From contig PSMW01000002.1 of the NCBI GenBank assembly GCA_040290295.1, forward strand, positions 124,001-188,000: 64,000 bases of DNA, given 5' to 3'. Position 1 is the first letter of the stretch. Every line of letters begins with the position of its first letter. Of this stretch, positions 8,923-16,607 are shown in pieces. The stretch is from CAADGV01 sp040290295. GTDB taxonomy: Bacteria > Bacteroidota > Ignavibacteria > UBA10030 > UBA6906. The position numbers and the translations under genes were made by a program. The notes under the pieces are model-generated. The model searched no databases, had not been told where the DNA came from, and saw only the letters and a list, made by a program, of their open reading frames with translations.

Positions 8923-9750
8923 TCACGAGCGCCGCAACCGACTGATCAACCATGCAGCCGCGAGCAGAAGCGATGCAACGCTCACCATGGCTGGTGACGA
9001 GGGAAAATCGAATCGAAAAGCAAAGAACAATCCCACCGCGGGAGCAATCAGACCTATGAGCACAGAACAAAGAAAAATGTCCCTCACGCGTTGCGCCAGC
9101 AGCATTGCGGTCACGGGTGGGATGACCAGGAAGCCGAACACAAACACATCGCCTACCATGTGCGTCGCGACCGAAATGACGACCGCTGCGATGCCGTAGA
9201 AGATCATCTCCCACACCACCGCACGGAATCCCTGCGTACTTGCCGTTTCCGGATCAAACGAAATGTAGGTGAACTCCTTGAACAAGAGGAGATGCGCTGC
9301 GAGTGCGGCGATGACCACGACCACCATCAGGAGGAAGAGGTCGGGCGTGACGAACAGAATATCGCCGCGCAGCAGGTTTTCGATTTCGGCGACTTCCACT
9401 TTCGGTGCCTTCTGCATGACGAGGATGCGTGCCGCGATCGACGCCACGAAGACGAATCCCAGCACAGCGTCTTTCGGGATACGTTTGCCGGTGAGAAACC
9501 GCGAAAGCAAGAGCACTGCCGCGAGCGTTACCGCAAGCGACCCGACCGTGTGGGGAATTGCCATAATGGGGAGGAAGGTGAGTGCTAATCCTAACACGGA
9601 GACCTGCGTCAGCACTGCGCCGAGGAAGACGACGCGTTTTGCGATGATGTACACGCCGAGAAAGGCGCACATGGCGCCGACCAACATGCTACCGTAGAGC
9701 GCGTAAGGAAATTCCTGAACGATCGTGGAGACAATCTCACCGGCGTCCAT
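8923..9750 (-). CDS. Metal (Zn/Mn) ABC transporter permease
   Basis: An ABC-3 family membrane permease (ZnuB/MntB/TroC type) of 275 residues with about eight hydrophobic helices, for example SMLVGAMCAFLGVYIIAKRVVFLGAVLTQ near the N-terminus and the conserved HMVGDVFVFGFLVIPPVTAMLLAQ. It carries Zn or Mn through the inner membrane together with the adjacent ATPase and binding protein. I chose ATG 9750; a GTG at 9780 extends it by 10 residues without family similarity. The start overlaps the end of the ATPase gene by 14 bases, implying translational coupling. Metal specificity cannot be read from the sequence. Confidence 0.92.
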   Translation of the reverse strand: MDAGEIVSTIVQEFPYALYGSMLVGAMCAFLGVYIIAKRVVFLGAVLTQVSVLGLALTFLPIMAIPHTVGSLAVTLAAVLLLSRFLTGKRIPKDAVLGFVFVASIAARILVMQKAPKVEVAEIENLLRGDILFVTPDLFLLMVVVVIAALAAHLLLFKEFTYISFDPETASTQGFRAVVWEMIFYGIAAVVISVATHMVGDVFVFGFLVIPPVTAMLLAQRVRDIFLCSVLIGLIAPAVGLFFAFRFDFPSSPAMVSVASLLLAAAWLISRLRRS

Positions 9751-10507
9751 CGGTTTCTCTCGCAAGAATAACTTTTCCACCGTGCACGGTTGCCACGGTG
9801 ACAGGCATATCGTAGAGCGTCGAGAGGTTTTCGGCAGTCAGCACTTCGTCAACGGTGCCCACGTGAAACGACGAGCGCTCCACCAACGCGAGCCTTTGCA
9901 CGTGGTTCGCTACGTCGTCTAACAAGTGGCTTACCATAATGACGGTCAGTCTATCGCTGTCGTGCAAATGGCGAATCAACGTCAAGATCGAACTGCGAGA
10001 TGGGAGGTCCATGCCGTTGGTCGGCTCGTCGAGAATGAGCACATCGGGTTCTGAGGCGAGTGCGCGTGCGATGAGCGTGCGCTGCTTCTGCCCGCCGGAG
10101 AGTTCGTTGAATGCGGTATTGCGCAACGTTTGGATGTCCACGTGTTGGAGGCACCGAAGCACGATCTCGCGGTCGCGCGCACCCGGACGTTTCACCAACC
10201 CGATCTGGCGGTACCGTCCCATCATTACCACTTCCTCGACGGTGTAGGGCATCACGTCATCCACCGTGTCGCGTTGCGGAACGTAGCCGAAGCGCACAGG
10301 TCTGCCGTTCTTCTCGGCGATGGTCAGCATTCCGGCAAGCGGCTTGAGTGTCCCGAGGATCGCTCGCAGCAACGTCGTCTTGCCGGCGCCATTGGGCCCC
10401 ACCAGCCCGAAATAATCGCCATCGTAAATCGTGAGGCTTACATCGCGTAGCACGATGGTCGAGCCATAGCCGAGCGTCACGTGCTCCAAGGTAATGAGAG
10501 GATGCAT
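9737..10507 (-). CDS. Metal (Zn/Mn) ABC transporter ATP-binding protein
   Basis: A 256-residue ABC ATPase with Walker A GPNGAGKTT, Q-loop GYVPQRD, signature LSGGQKQR, Walker B VLILDEPTNGMD and switch histidine MVSHLL. The family is ZnuC/MntB. ATG 10507 (MHPLITLEHVTLGYG) is supported by AAGGA seven bases upstream; the frame is open to a GTG at 10543 inside the intergenic hairpin. It overlaps the permease gene by 14 bases and follows the binding-protein gene by 85 bases that contain a strong hairpin. Confidence 0.94.
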   Translation of the reverse strand: MHPLITLEHVTLGYGSTIVLRDVSLTIYDGDYFGLVGPNGAGKTTLLRAILGTLKPLAGMLTIAEKNGRPVRFGYVPQRDTVDDVMPYTVEEVVMMGRYRQIGLVKRPGARDREIVLRCLQHVDIQTLRNTAFNELSGGQKQRTLIARALASEPDVLILDEPTNGMDLPSRSSILTLIRHLHDSDRLTVIMVSHLLDDVANHVQRLALVERSSFHVGTVDEVLTAENLSTLYDMPVTVATVHGGKVILARETDGRR

Positions 10508-10531
10508 GCTATTGTCCTTTTCGCTCCAACA

Positions 10532-10563
10532 CTCACCCGCCACCGTTATCAGAGGCGGGCGAG
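10532..10563 (-). promoter_or_regulatory. mRNA hairpin between the metal-binding protein and ATPase genes
   Basis: Arms 10532-10541 and 10554-10563 pair at 9 of 10 positions (CCCGCC with GGCGGG as core) around a 12-base loop. No T-run follows on the transcribed strand. It is therefore better explained as a 3'-end stabiliser or partial terminator after the binding-protein cistron than as a full stop. Such hairpins commonly give more binding protein than ATPase/permease. Confidence 0.55.
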
Positions 10564-10592
10564 CATGCCAGAGCAGAGTTTGTGGATGAAGG

Positions 10593-11471
10593 TTATTTGA
10601 GTGCGGCGCTCAGCATTGCTATGTTATAGTCCATCAGCGCGATGTAATCTGTTGCTGCATCGACGCCGCCAACGGAAGTGGCAAGGCGCAGGATTTTCAC
10701 GTCGGTCGCACGCGCAATCTGTTCGGGCGCGCTCGTGTCGTAAAACCGCTCCACCACGATCGCCTTGATGCCTCCCTCGCGCACTTTGCGGATCAACTCG
10801 GCGGTGTGGCTGGGACTTGGCGGGATGCCCGGCTTCGGCTCCACGTAATCGACCACATCCAACCCCAACCACGCAGCAAAGTAGGACCAACTCCGGTGGA
10901 AGGTGATAATCTTACTTCCGCGGTACGGCTTCATCTCCACCTCCCACTGCGCGATCTTCGCGTCCAGCGTTTGCAGATAGCGTTCGGCGTTCGCACGAAA
11001 TGTAGGTTCGTCGGCAGGAGACACCGTTGCGAGCGCTGCAACGATCTCCTGGACGATGATGCGCACGTTGCGCGGATCCAGCCAGTAATGCGGATTGCCG
11101 TAACGGTGCACGTCGCCTTGGCTGGCATCGACTCTTGTCGGGACTTCGAGTTTGTTGATGGATTTGGAAAGATCCACCACCCGCAAACGATCGTTGCGCG
11201 AACCATCGATCAGTTGTTGCGCCCACAGCTCCAATTCCATCCCGATCATGAAGAACACATCGGCCGATTTGAGTTTCAGCATGTAGCTGGGCTTGACATC
11301 CACATAGTGCGGATTCTGATTGCCGCGTACGATGAACTCGACACTGACCTTCTCGCCACCGACCTTGCGGGTGAAGTCGGCAAGATCGGAAAGTGTTGTT
11401 ACGACTCGAACAGCAGCCGGCGAGATGTCGGCAAGAAATGCAAGAAGCACAAACACCACCATACGTTTCAT
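10593..11471 (-). CDS. Metal (Zn/Mn) ABC transporter substrate-binding protein
   Basis: A 292-residue cluster A-I (ZnuA/TroA/MntA) periplasmic binding protein with a cleavable signal (MKRMVVFVLLAFLADISPAA). The metal ligands are visible: His in NPHYVDVKPS, His in YGNPHYWLDPRN, His in ITFHRSWSYF and Asp near ATDYIALMDYN. The charged His-rich loop of typical ZnuA is short here, so Zn and Mn cannot be told apart. It is the third gene of a minus-strand operon after a small His/Cys protein and a porin-like barrel, and precedes the ATPase and permease. Confidence 0.92.
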   Translation of the reverse strand: MKRMVVFVLLAFLADISPAAVRVVTTLSDLADFTRKVGGEKVSVEFIVRGNQNPHYVDVKPSYMLKLKSADVFFMIGMELELWAQQLIDGSRNDRLRVVDLSKSINKLEVPTRVDASQGDVHRYGNPHYWLDPRNVRIIVQEIVAALATVSPADEPTFRANAERYLQTLDAKIAQWEVEMKPYRGSKIITFHRSWSYFAAWLGLDVVDYVEPKPGIPPSPSHTAELIRKVREGGIKAIVVERFYDTSAPEQIARATDVKILRLATSVGGVDAATDYIALMDYNIAMLSAALK

Positions 11472-11505
11472 AGTAACACATCCTTTCTTTATGAGTCGGG
11501 CAATG

Positions 11506-12633
11506 TCAGAACGGGTGAGCTTTGTGTGGACCGAGGGAGAACATCACTTGCAACGCGATGAGATTGACGGACTGTGCACTCCCCGCGTGTTCGGTGCGCG
11601 TATTCTGGTACTGCAACCGTACGCCGAGCGTCTCTTCAACCGGGTAGTAGCCGAGGAAGAGGGAAAGCGCTCGAGCATGGTCGTCGGTGCTGTACGGCGA
11701 CTGGCTCCAGTCGAAACGAGCGCCGATGCTGTACGTCTTCATGAACTGATAATCGGCATACAGATACGCTCCCGACGACGTGATGCGGCGCGGGGCGGGG
11801 TTACCGTTCTCATCAACAAACGGCTGGAAGGCGCGATCTTGCAGTGCTGTTCTGCGGTTGAGCAGAAACTCTCCCTGCAGCGTCAACGACGTGTACATGT
11901 CCGGCTTGTACTTGTATTTGAAGTCAAAATTCCAATACCAGAAGCGTTCTCGATAGTATGGGTCATGAATGCCGGTGTAGAAGCTGATGCCTGTTTCGAG
12001 GTCGGCGTACTCACCGACAGGAAAGAACCCCATCAATCTGCCTGCCGTGGCATACGTCGGTTTTGCGCCCGTCGTGTCTTCGATGCCGGTCGCCTCCCCG
12101 ATGGGTGTACCGCGCAGAACGTCGAGGGTGAGTTTGCTGTACACATCGCCCGTCGGCAACAACGCGCTCACCGAGATGCCGAGGTCGTTCAAACTTTCTC
12201 CAAAGAATCGTTCCTGCGAAAGCGGCTGGGTGATGAAGGGCCATTGATGCGGGTGCATCATGTTGAGCTTCCCGAAATCGACACGGTACTTCCCCAATCG
12301 GATGTTCAAATTCAACGGCAGACCGCGCAGTACCGAGGCGTAAAGCTCCTCGATTCCCAACGCGCCTGCTTCGATATCGGGACCGGGTAGCGTCAGCACG
12401 ACATCGGCGCGCGCAAACGGATTGAGATAGGCGGCGATGACCATTTCCAGTTCTTCGAATTGGAAATCGGGTTGACTGAACGTGCGCTTGCCTTCGGCAA
12501 GATGTTCGCCGTCGTTCGTGACGATCAGAAATCGCGGAATGACGCTGATGTCGGGATTGATGGTTGTTTGTGCGCTGCCGGCTCCCGACGCGAACGCGAG
12601 CAGCGCGAGCAGATGACATGCTCTGCGCAGCAT
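11506..12633 (-). CDS. Porin-like outer-membrane beta-barrel in the metal-uptake operon
   Basis: A 375-residue secreted protein (signal MLRRACHLLALLAFASGAGSAQ) made of alternating beta-strands, with motifs such as RLGKYRVDFGKLNMMHPHQWPF, LTLDVLRG and GARFDWSQSPY, ending with a hydrophobic strand ALQVMFSLGPHKAHPF. The FGKLN..HPHQ pattern resembles phosphate-selective/carbohydrate porin-like barrels. It lies between the small His/Cys-rich protein and the metal-binding protein gene, so I infer that it admits Zn or Mn across the outer membrane. The C-terminus after the last strand carries two histidines. The ATG follows AAAGGAGGATGTT. Confidence 0.7.
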   Translation of the reverse strand: MLRRACHLLALLAFASGAGSAQTTINPDISVIPRFLIVTNDGEHLAEGKRTFSQPDFQFEELEMVIAAYLNPFARADVVLTLPGPDIEAGALGIEELYASVLRGLPLNLNIRLGKYRVDFGKLNMMHPHQWPFITQPLSQERFFGESLNDLGISVSALLPTGDVYSKLTLDVLRGTPIGEATGIEDTTGAKPTYATAGRLMGFFPVGEYADLETGISFYTGIHDPYYRERFWYWNFDFKYKYKPDMYTSLTLQGEFLLNRRTALQDRAFQPFVDENGNPAPRRITSSGAYLYADYQFMKTYSIGARFDWSQSPYSTDDHARALSLFLGYYPVEETLGVRLQYQNTRTEHAGSAQSVNLIALQVMFSLGPHKAHPF

Positions 12634-12687
12634 AACATCCTCCTTTGAATGTAGTGGATACAGTAATGATGAATGATCGTCTGCATG

Positions 12688-13035
12688 TCAGACGAGAGGA
12701 GGACCGCGTTTGCCGGAGCTGATGACTTGGGGTTCGGAGACGTGACCTGTCGAGGTGAGAACGAACGGATACTGTGCAACCGCAGGAGTGATGCCGATGG
12801 TACGCACCCCCACGGTCGAAAGCCGCTGAGCCAACGGCGAGCAGGCAAGACAGTGCCGCGCTTGATCGATGGGGATGTGTTTCTCTTCGGCACCGCATTC
12901 GTGCGCCGCAACGACCGGCTGCCCGTGCAGCACGAGCGTAGCAGAGTCGTGATGAGCAAGCTCCACCAACCCGCTGCCCACCACGTAGAGCAAGAGCGAA
13001 ACAACAACCCGCGTATGTGCGAGGAACGATTGCAT
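12688..13035 (-). CDS. Small secreted His/Cys protein at the head of the metal operon
   Basis: A 115-residue protein with an N-terminal hydrophobic helix (VVVSLLLYVVGSGLVEL) followed by HHD, HECGAEEKH and HCLACSPLAQR, giving several His and Cys that could bind metal. It ends in SSGKRGPPLV, a tail seen in small Bacteroidota/Chlorobi proteins next to metal-efflux or uptake genes. The function is unknown; metal sensing or delivery is inference. The start is ATG 13035. The frame is open to 13095, but the -10 element of a good promoter lies 9 bases upstream of the ATG, which suggests a leaderless or nearly leaderless mRNA. Confidence 0.68.
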   Translation of the reverse strand: MQSFLAHTRVVVSLLLYVVGSGLVELAHHDSATLVLHGQPVVAAHECGAEEKHIPIDQARHCLACSPLAQRLSTVGVRTIGITPAVAQYPFVLTSTGHVSEPQVISSGKRGPPLV

Positions 13036-13044
13036 GGCGTGTAC

Positions 13045-13073
13045 AATATACGCGGCACGAGAACGAGATACAA
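13045..13073 (-). promoter_or_regulatory. Candidate promoter of the metal-uptake operon
   Basis: On the minus strand: TTGTAT (13073-13068), a 17-base spacer, then TATATT (13050-13045). The first base of the downstream ATG is only 10 bases past the -10 box, so transcription would begin at or within a few bases of the start codon. No clear Zur/Fur-type dyad was recognised around it. Confidence 0.5.
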
Positions 13074-13191
13074 GACGAACGGTCGCTTTCCTCAAGCTAC
13101 CATCAAAGTCCGAAAATCATTTCATTAGGTGCGCCGGGATGAACGCATCGTCCCGGACCTCCCTTTCATCTCATCTTCTGGAGAACGTTGC

Positions 13192-15327
13192 ATGGTTCGT
13201 ACGATGTTTCATAAAGCAGGCTGGATTTCTCTATTCATGATGATGGTCATGACAATGCACGATGCAATCACACAAACTCTTCAAGCTCCCCGAGCAGCGG
13301 TGCGGCCGACGACACTCGAGAAGCACGGACACGTTCGCACCGACCATTATTACTGGCTCCGCGAACGTGACAACCCTGAGGTGATCGAGTATCTCGAGGC
13401 GGAGAACGCCTACACCGACGCCATCATGACGCCGTACAAGGAATTGGAAGAGAACCTGTTTGCAGAGATGAAAGCCCGCATCAAACAGACCGATCTCTCC
13501 GTTCCCTACAAGTTGGATGATTATTACTACTACACACGCTACGAAGAAGGGAAAGAATATCCGATCTACTGCCGCAAGCGAGGTTCGCTCACAGCTCTTG
13601 AAGAGGTGATCATCGACGGGAATGTGATGGCACAAGGACAGCCCTACTTCGCGATCGGGGCAACCGCAGTGAGTTTTGGTCAAGACATCCTTGCCTTCGC
13701 CGTGGATACCGTGGGTAGGCGCATCTGCACAATTCGTTTCAAAAACTTGACGACGGGCGAACTATTGCCGGATGAGATTCGATCATCGACGCCGAACATC
13801 GCATGGGCGAACGACAATCGGACACTCTTCTACGCGAAGCAAGACCCGACGACGCTCCGCCCCTATCGCATCTACCGACACACACTTGGGACACGTCCGC
13901 AGGACGATGTGCTGGTGTATGAAGAGAAGGACGAAACATTTTCGTGTCGCGTCTTCCGCACGAAGTCGAAACGCTTTCTCATGATCGCATCAACGCAAAC
14001 GCTCAGCACCGAGTATCGCTTTCTCGACGCCACCACACCTGAAGGCGAGTTCAAAGTCTTCCATCCGCGAGAGCGTCATCATGAATACTTTGTGGACCAT
14101 TTCGAGGACTATTTCTATATCCGCACGAACGACGATGCGAAGAACTTCCGCCTGATGCGGACACCGGTCGGCGACACGCGCAAAACCGCATGGCGAGACG
14201 TCATTCTCCATCGAAAGACGGTGTTGTTGGAAGACTTCGAAATCTTCCACGACTTCCTCGTGCTGACCGAACGCCACAACGGCTTACGACGCTTGCGCAT
14301 CCTTCCCTGGCTGGGTGCGTCCGAACATTACATCACGTTCGACGAGCCGAGCTACTACGTTGCCGTGGACGTGAATCCCGATTTCCATACCCACCTGTTG
14401 CGCTATCGCTACCAATCTCTCGTTACGCCCAATGCCGTGTACGATTACGACATGAGGAAACGTACGAAGAAGCTCTTGAAGCAGGATGAAGTGTTGGGCG
14501 GCTACGACCCGAACGCCTACCAATCCGAACGGCGATACGCTCGCGCTACTGACGGAACGCTCGTCCCCATTTCAATGGTGTACAAGAAAGGCATGAAGCG
14601 CAACGGAAACAACCCGCTCTTACTCTACGGGTACGGTTCCTACGGCATCAGTACGGATGCAACCTTTTCGTCGGCGCGACTGAGCCTGCTCGACCGCGGC
14701 TTCATCTACGCCATTGCCCATGTGCGCGGCGGCGAAGAACTCGGCAGAGCCTGGTACGAAGACGGTAAGCTTCTCAAGAAGAAGAATACGTTCACCGATT
14801 TCATCACCTGTGCGCGCTATCTGATCGACGAAGGCTACACACAACCCGACCGACTCTTTGCCATGGGTGGCAGCGCGGGAGGGTTATTGATGGGTGCGGT
14901 CATCAACATGGCGCCGGAATTGTTCAAAGGCGTGGTGGCACTCGTGCCGTTCGTGGATGTGGTTACAACGATGTTGGATGAAAGCATCCCCCTCACAACT
15001 GCCGAGTACGACGAGTGGGGCAACCCCAACGACAAGCCGTACTACGACTATATGCTGTCCTATTCGCCGTACGACAATGTCGAAGCCAAAGCCTATCCCA
15101 ACCTCCTCGTGATGGCGGGCTTGCACGATTCACAGGTGCAGTACTGGGAACCGGCCAAGTGGGTCGCGAAGCTTCGAGCGATGAAGACCGATAGCAACTT
15201 GCTCCTCCTCAAGACGAACATGGAAGCGGGACACAGCGGTGCATCGGGAAGGTTTCGACGGTTGCGCGAAACGGCATTTCAATACACATTCCTTTTGCGT
15301 CTTGCCGGTCTCACCACAGAGCCATGA
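13192..15327 (+). CDS. Prolyl oligopeptidase family serine peptidase (oligopeptidase B type)
   Basis: A 711-residue S9A peptidase. The N-terminal part is a seven-bladed propeller with the oligopeptidase B start pattern TDHYYWLRERDNPEVIEYLEAEN. The C-terminal alpha/beta-hydrolase has the triad Ser561 in GGSAGG, Asp646 in GLHDSQV and His681 in GHSG. Oligopeptidase B cleaves short peptides after basic residues. A hydrophobic N-terminus (WISLFMMMVMTMHDAITQT) suggests export to the periplasm. ATG 13192 is supported by GGAGA nine bases upstream; in-frame codons reach back to 13129, and ATG 13204 is an alternative. Its stop overlaps the DUF454 start. Confidence 0.93.
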   Translation: MVRTMFHKAGWISLFMMMVMTMHDAITQTLQAPRAAVRPTTLEKHGHVRTDHYYWLRERDNPEVIEYLEAENAYTDAIMTPYKELEENLFAEMKARIKQTDLSVPYKLDDYYYYTRYEEGKEYPIYCRKRGSLTALEEVIIDGNVMAQGQPYFAIGATAVSFGQDILAFAVDTVGRRICTIRFKNLTTGELLPDEIRSSTPNIAWANDNRTLFYAKQDPTTLRPYRIYRHTLGTRPQDDVLVYEEKDETFSCRVFRTKSKRFLMIASTQTLSTEYRFLDATTPEGEFKVFHPRERHHEYFVDHFEDYFYIRTNDDAKNFRLMRTPVGDTRKTAWRDVILHRKTVLLEDFEIFHDFLVLTERHNGLRRLRILPWLGASEHYITFDEPSYYVAVDVNPDFHTHLLRYRYQSLVTPNAVYDYDMRKRTKKLLKQDEVLGGYDPNAYQSERRYARATDGTLVPISMVYKKGMKRNGNNPLLLYGYGSYGISTDATFSSARLSLLDRGFIYAIAHVRGGEELGRAWYEDGKLLKKKNTFTDFITCARYLIDEGYTQPDRLFAMGGSAGGLLMGAVINMAPELFKGVVALVPFVDVVTTMLDESIPLTTAEYDEWGNPNDKPYYDYMLSYSPYDNVEAKAYPNLLVMAGLHDSQVQYWEPAKWVAKLRAMKTDSNLLLLKTNMEAGHSGASGRFRRLRETAFQYTFLLRLAGLTTEP

Positions 15328-15800
15328 AGGAAACGATCACACCGTCTGCGCGTTCATTCAAACCGCTGAGCACACCATTGCGCATCGTGCTGATAATCGC
15401 TGGTACGATCTCGCTTGCCCTTGGCATTGTCGGCGCCTTTGTACCGATTCTTCCCACCACGCCGTTCGTGCTTCTCGCGGCAATGTGTTATGTGCGTAGC
15501 TCGCAGCGTCTCTACGCGCGGTTGATGCGCAGCCGCTTGGCAAGCAAGCATGTGCAGAGTGTGCTTGCAGGTCATGGCATACCGCTTTCGGTCAAAAGTC
15601 TCTCGCTCGTCTTTTCTGCTATTATGATTGGGTATGTGAGCGTGTTCGTCACAGAGAGCTTTCTGATACGCATGTTGCTCGGCGTGTTGTATCTCGTGCA
15701 GCTCGTGTTTATGGTGAAGATCAAAACGGCGAGGCATGGACCGCGTGCTCATGTATCGGACACCGTTGCCTCTGCCCGACCGGCGCAAAGCGGCGAGTGA
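15324..15800 (+). CDS. DUF454 (YbaN-family) inner-membrane protein
   Basis: A 158-residue protein of the DUF454 family. It has an N-terminal helix pair (IVLIIAGTISLALGIVGAFVPILPTTPFVLLAAMCYVRSS), where GAFVPILPTTPFxLLA is the family hallmark, and two further helices near the C-terminus. The function is unknown. The ATG overlaps the stop of the oligopeptidase gene (ATGA), so the two are translationally coupled. Confidence 0.88.
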   Translation: MKETITPSARSFKPLSTPLRIVLIIAGTISLALGIVGAFVPILPTTPFVLLAAMCYVRSSQRLYARLMRSRLASKHVQSVLAGHGIPLSVKSLSLVFSAIMIGYVSVFVTESFLIRMLLGVLYLVQLVFMVKIKTARHGPRAHVSDTVASARPAQSGE

Positions 15801-15829
15801 CATTCGTGTAGAGGAAAGAAGAAAACACT

Positions 15830-15860
15830 CGTGCCGCTGCGGATGTGTTGCAGCGGCACG
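15830..15860. terminator. Bidirectional terminator hairpin
   Basis: A perfect 11-base-pair stem (15830-15840 with 15850-15860) and a 9-base loop lie between two convergent genes. On the minus strand it is followed by AGTGTTTTCTTCTTT, a T-rich tail, so it most clearly ends the barrel gene transcribed leftward. On the plus strand the downstream sequence is less T-rich. Confidence 0.8.
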
Positions 15861-15883
15861 GTCGCGTCGAAACAAGCAAGCTT

Positions 15884-16504
15884 TTACAGTGTGACACCCA
15901 AGGAGACGGGGATGTACGTGCTCGTGGAACCTTTGGTGAAGATCCACGAGTAGCGCGCTTCAAGATACACGTTCACGACCGCAACATTCACATCGATGCC
16001 TGCCCCGAGATTCGCCGAGAACTTGGTCTGCGATTCCGGCTTCGAGATGTTCAGGGGTATGACTTGCCCCCGATAGTTCACCGTCAGGTCGGAATAGCTG
16101 AACGACGTTATGCCGACACCACCGGTGACATACGGCGAGACCAACGGGGCGGGCAGAACATCGAACTTCACGTTCGCAATGGCCGAGATGAAGGTGAGCC
16201 GCCCGCCTTCCACCGAGAGATCCGAAGGCGAGCGGCCTGCACCACGGGCAAGGTAGGCGGCATACTTACCCTTATCGGGTGAAAACAACACATAATCGCC
16301 CTGTAGGCGCAGGGAAAGCATCGGAATGAAATTGACGTCGAGATGCAAGCCGCCGCCGAATCCGAACCCGTACATCTCCTTTGTCGGTCCTTCGAAGTTC
16401 ACGTTCGCGCCGGTAGCTTGAAGACCGAAGCCGAGGGGACCTGCGGCAAACGCTGTGGGTGAAAGCAACAGGATCGTTGCTGCAAGTATGGCGAGGTATT
16501 TCAT
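15884..16504 (-). CDS. Small outer-membrane beta-barrel protein (OmpW/OmpX-like size)
   Basis: A 206-residue protein with a clear signal peptide ending TAFAAG, then regular alternating strands (YGFGFGGGLHLDVNFIPMLSLRLQGDYVLF, VSPYVTGGVGITSFSYSD, NLGAGIDVNVAVVNVYLEARYSWIF) and the ending YIPVSLGVTL. The length and strand pattern fit an 8-stranded barrel. No specific function can be given. It is followed by a strong terminator. Confidence 0.8.
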   Translation of the reverse strand: MKYLAILAATILLLSPTAFAAGPLGFGLQATGANVNFEGPTKEMYGFGFGGGLHLDVNFIPMLSLRLQGDYVLFSPDKGKYAAYLARGAGRSPSDLSVEGGRLTFISAIANVKFDVLPAPLVSPYVTGGVGITSFSYSDLTVNYRGQVIPLNISKPESQTKFSANLGAGIDVNVAVVNVYLEARYSWIFTKGSTSTYIPVSLGVTL

Positions 16505-16607
16505 GGTGTCTCCTATGATATGGTGAACTTGATTGTTGGTGATGATGTTCTCCGTTCGCTCGTCGTCGCCTCTGTTTCAACGGAGCAAGTGTTGTTGAGG
16601 TAACGGC

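Noticed and set aside
13134..13156. A 6-base-pair hairpin CCGGGA/TCCCGG upstream of the oligopeptidase
   Set aside because: Short stem with an 11-base loop and no match to a known riboswitch or terminator; likely chance in GC-rich DNA.
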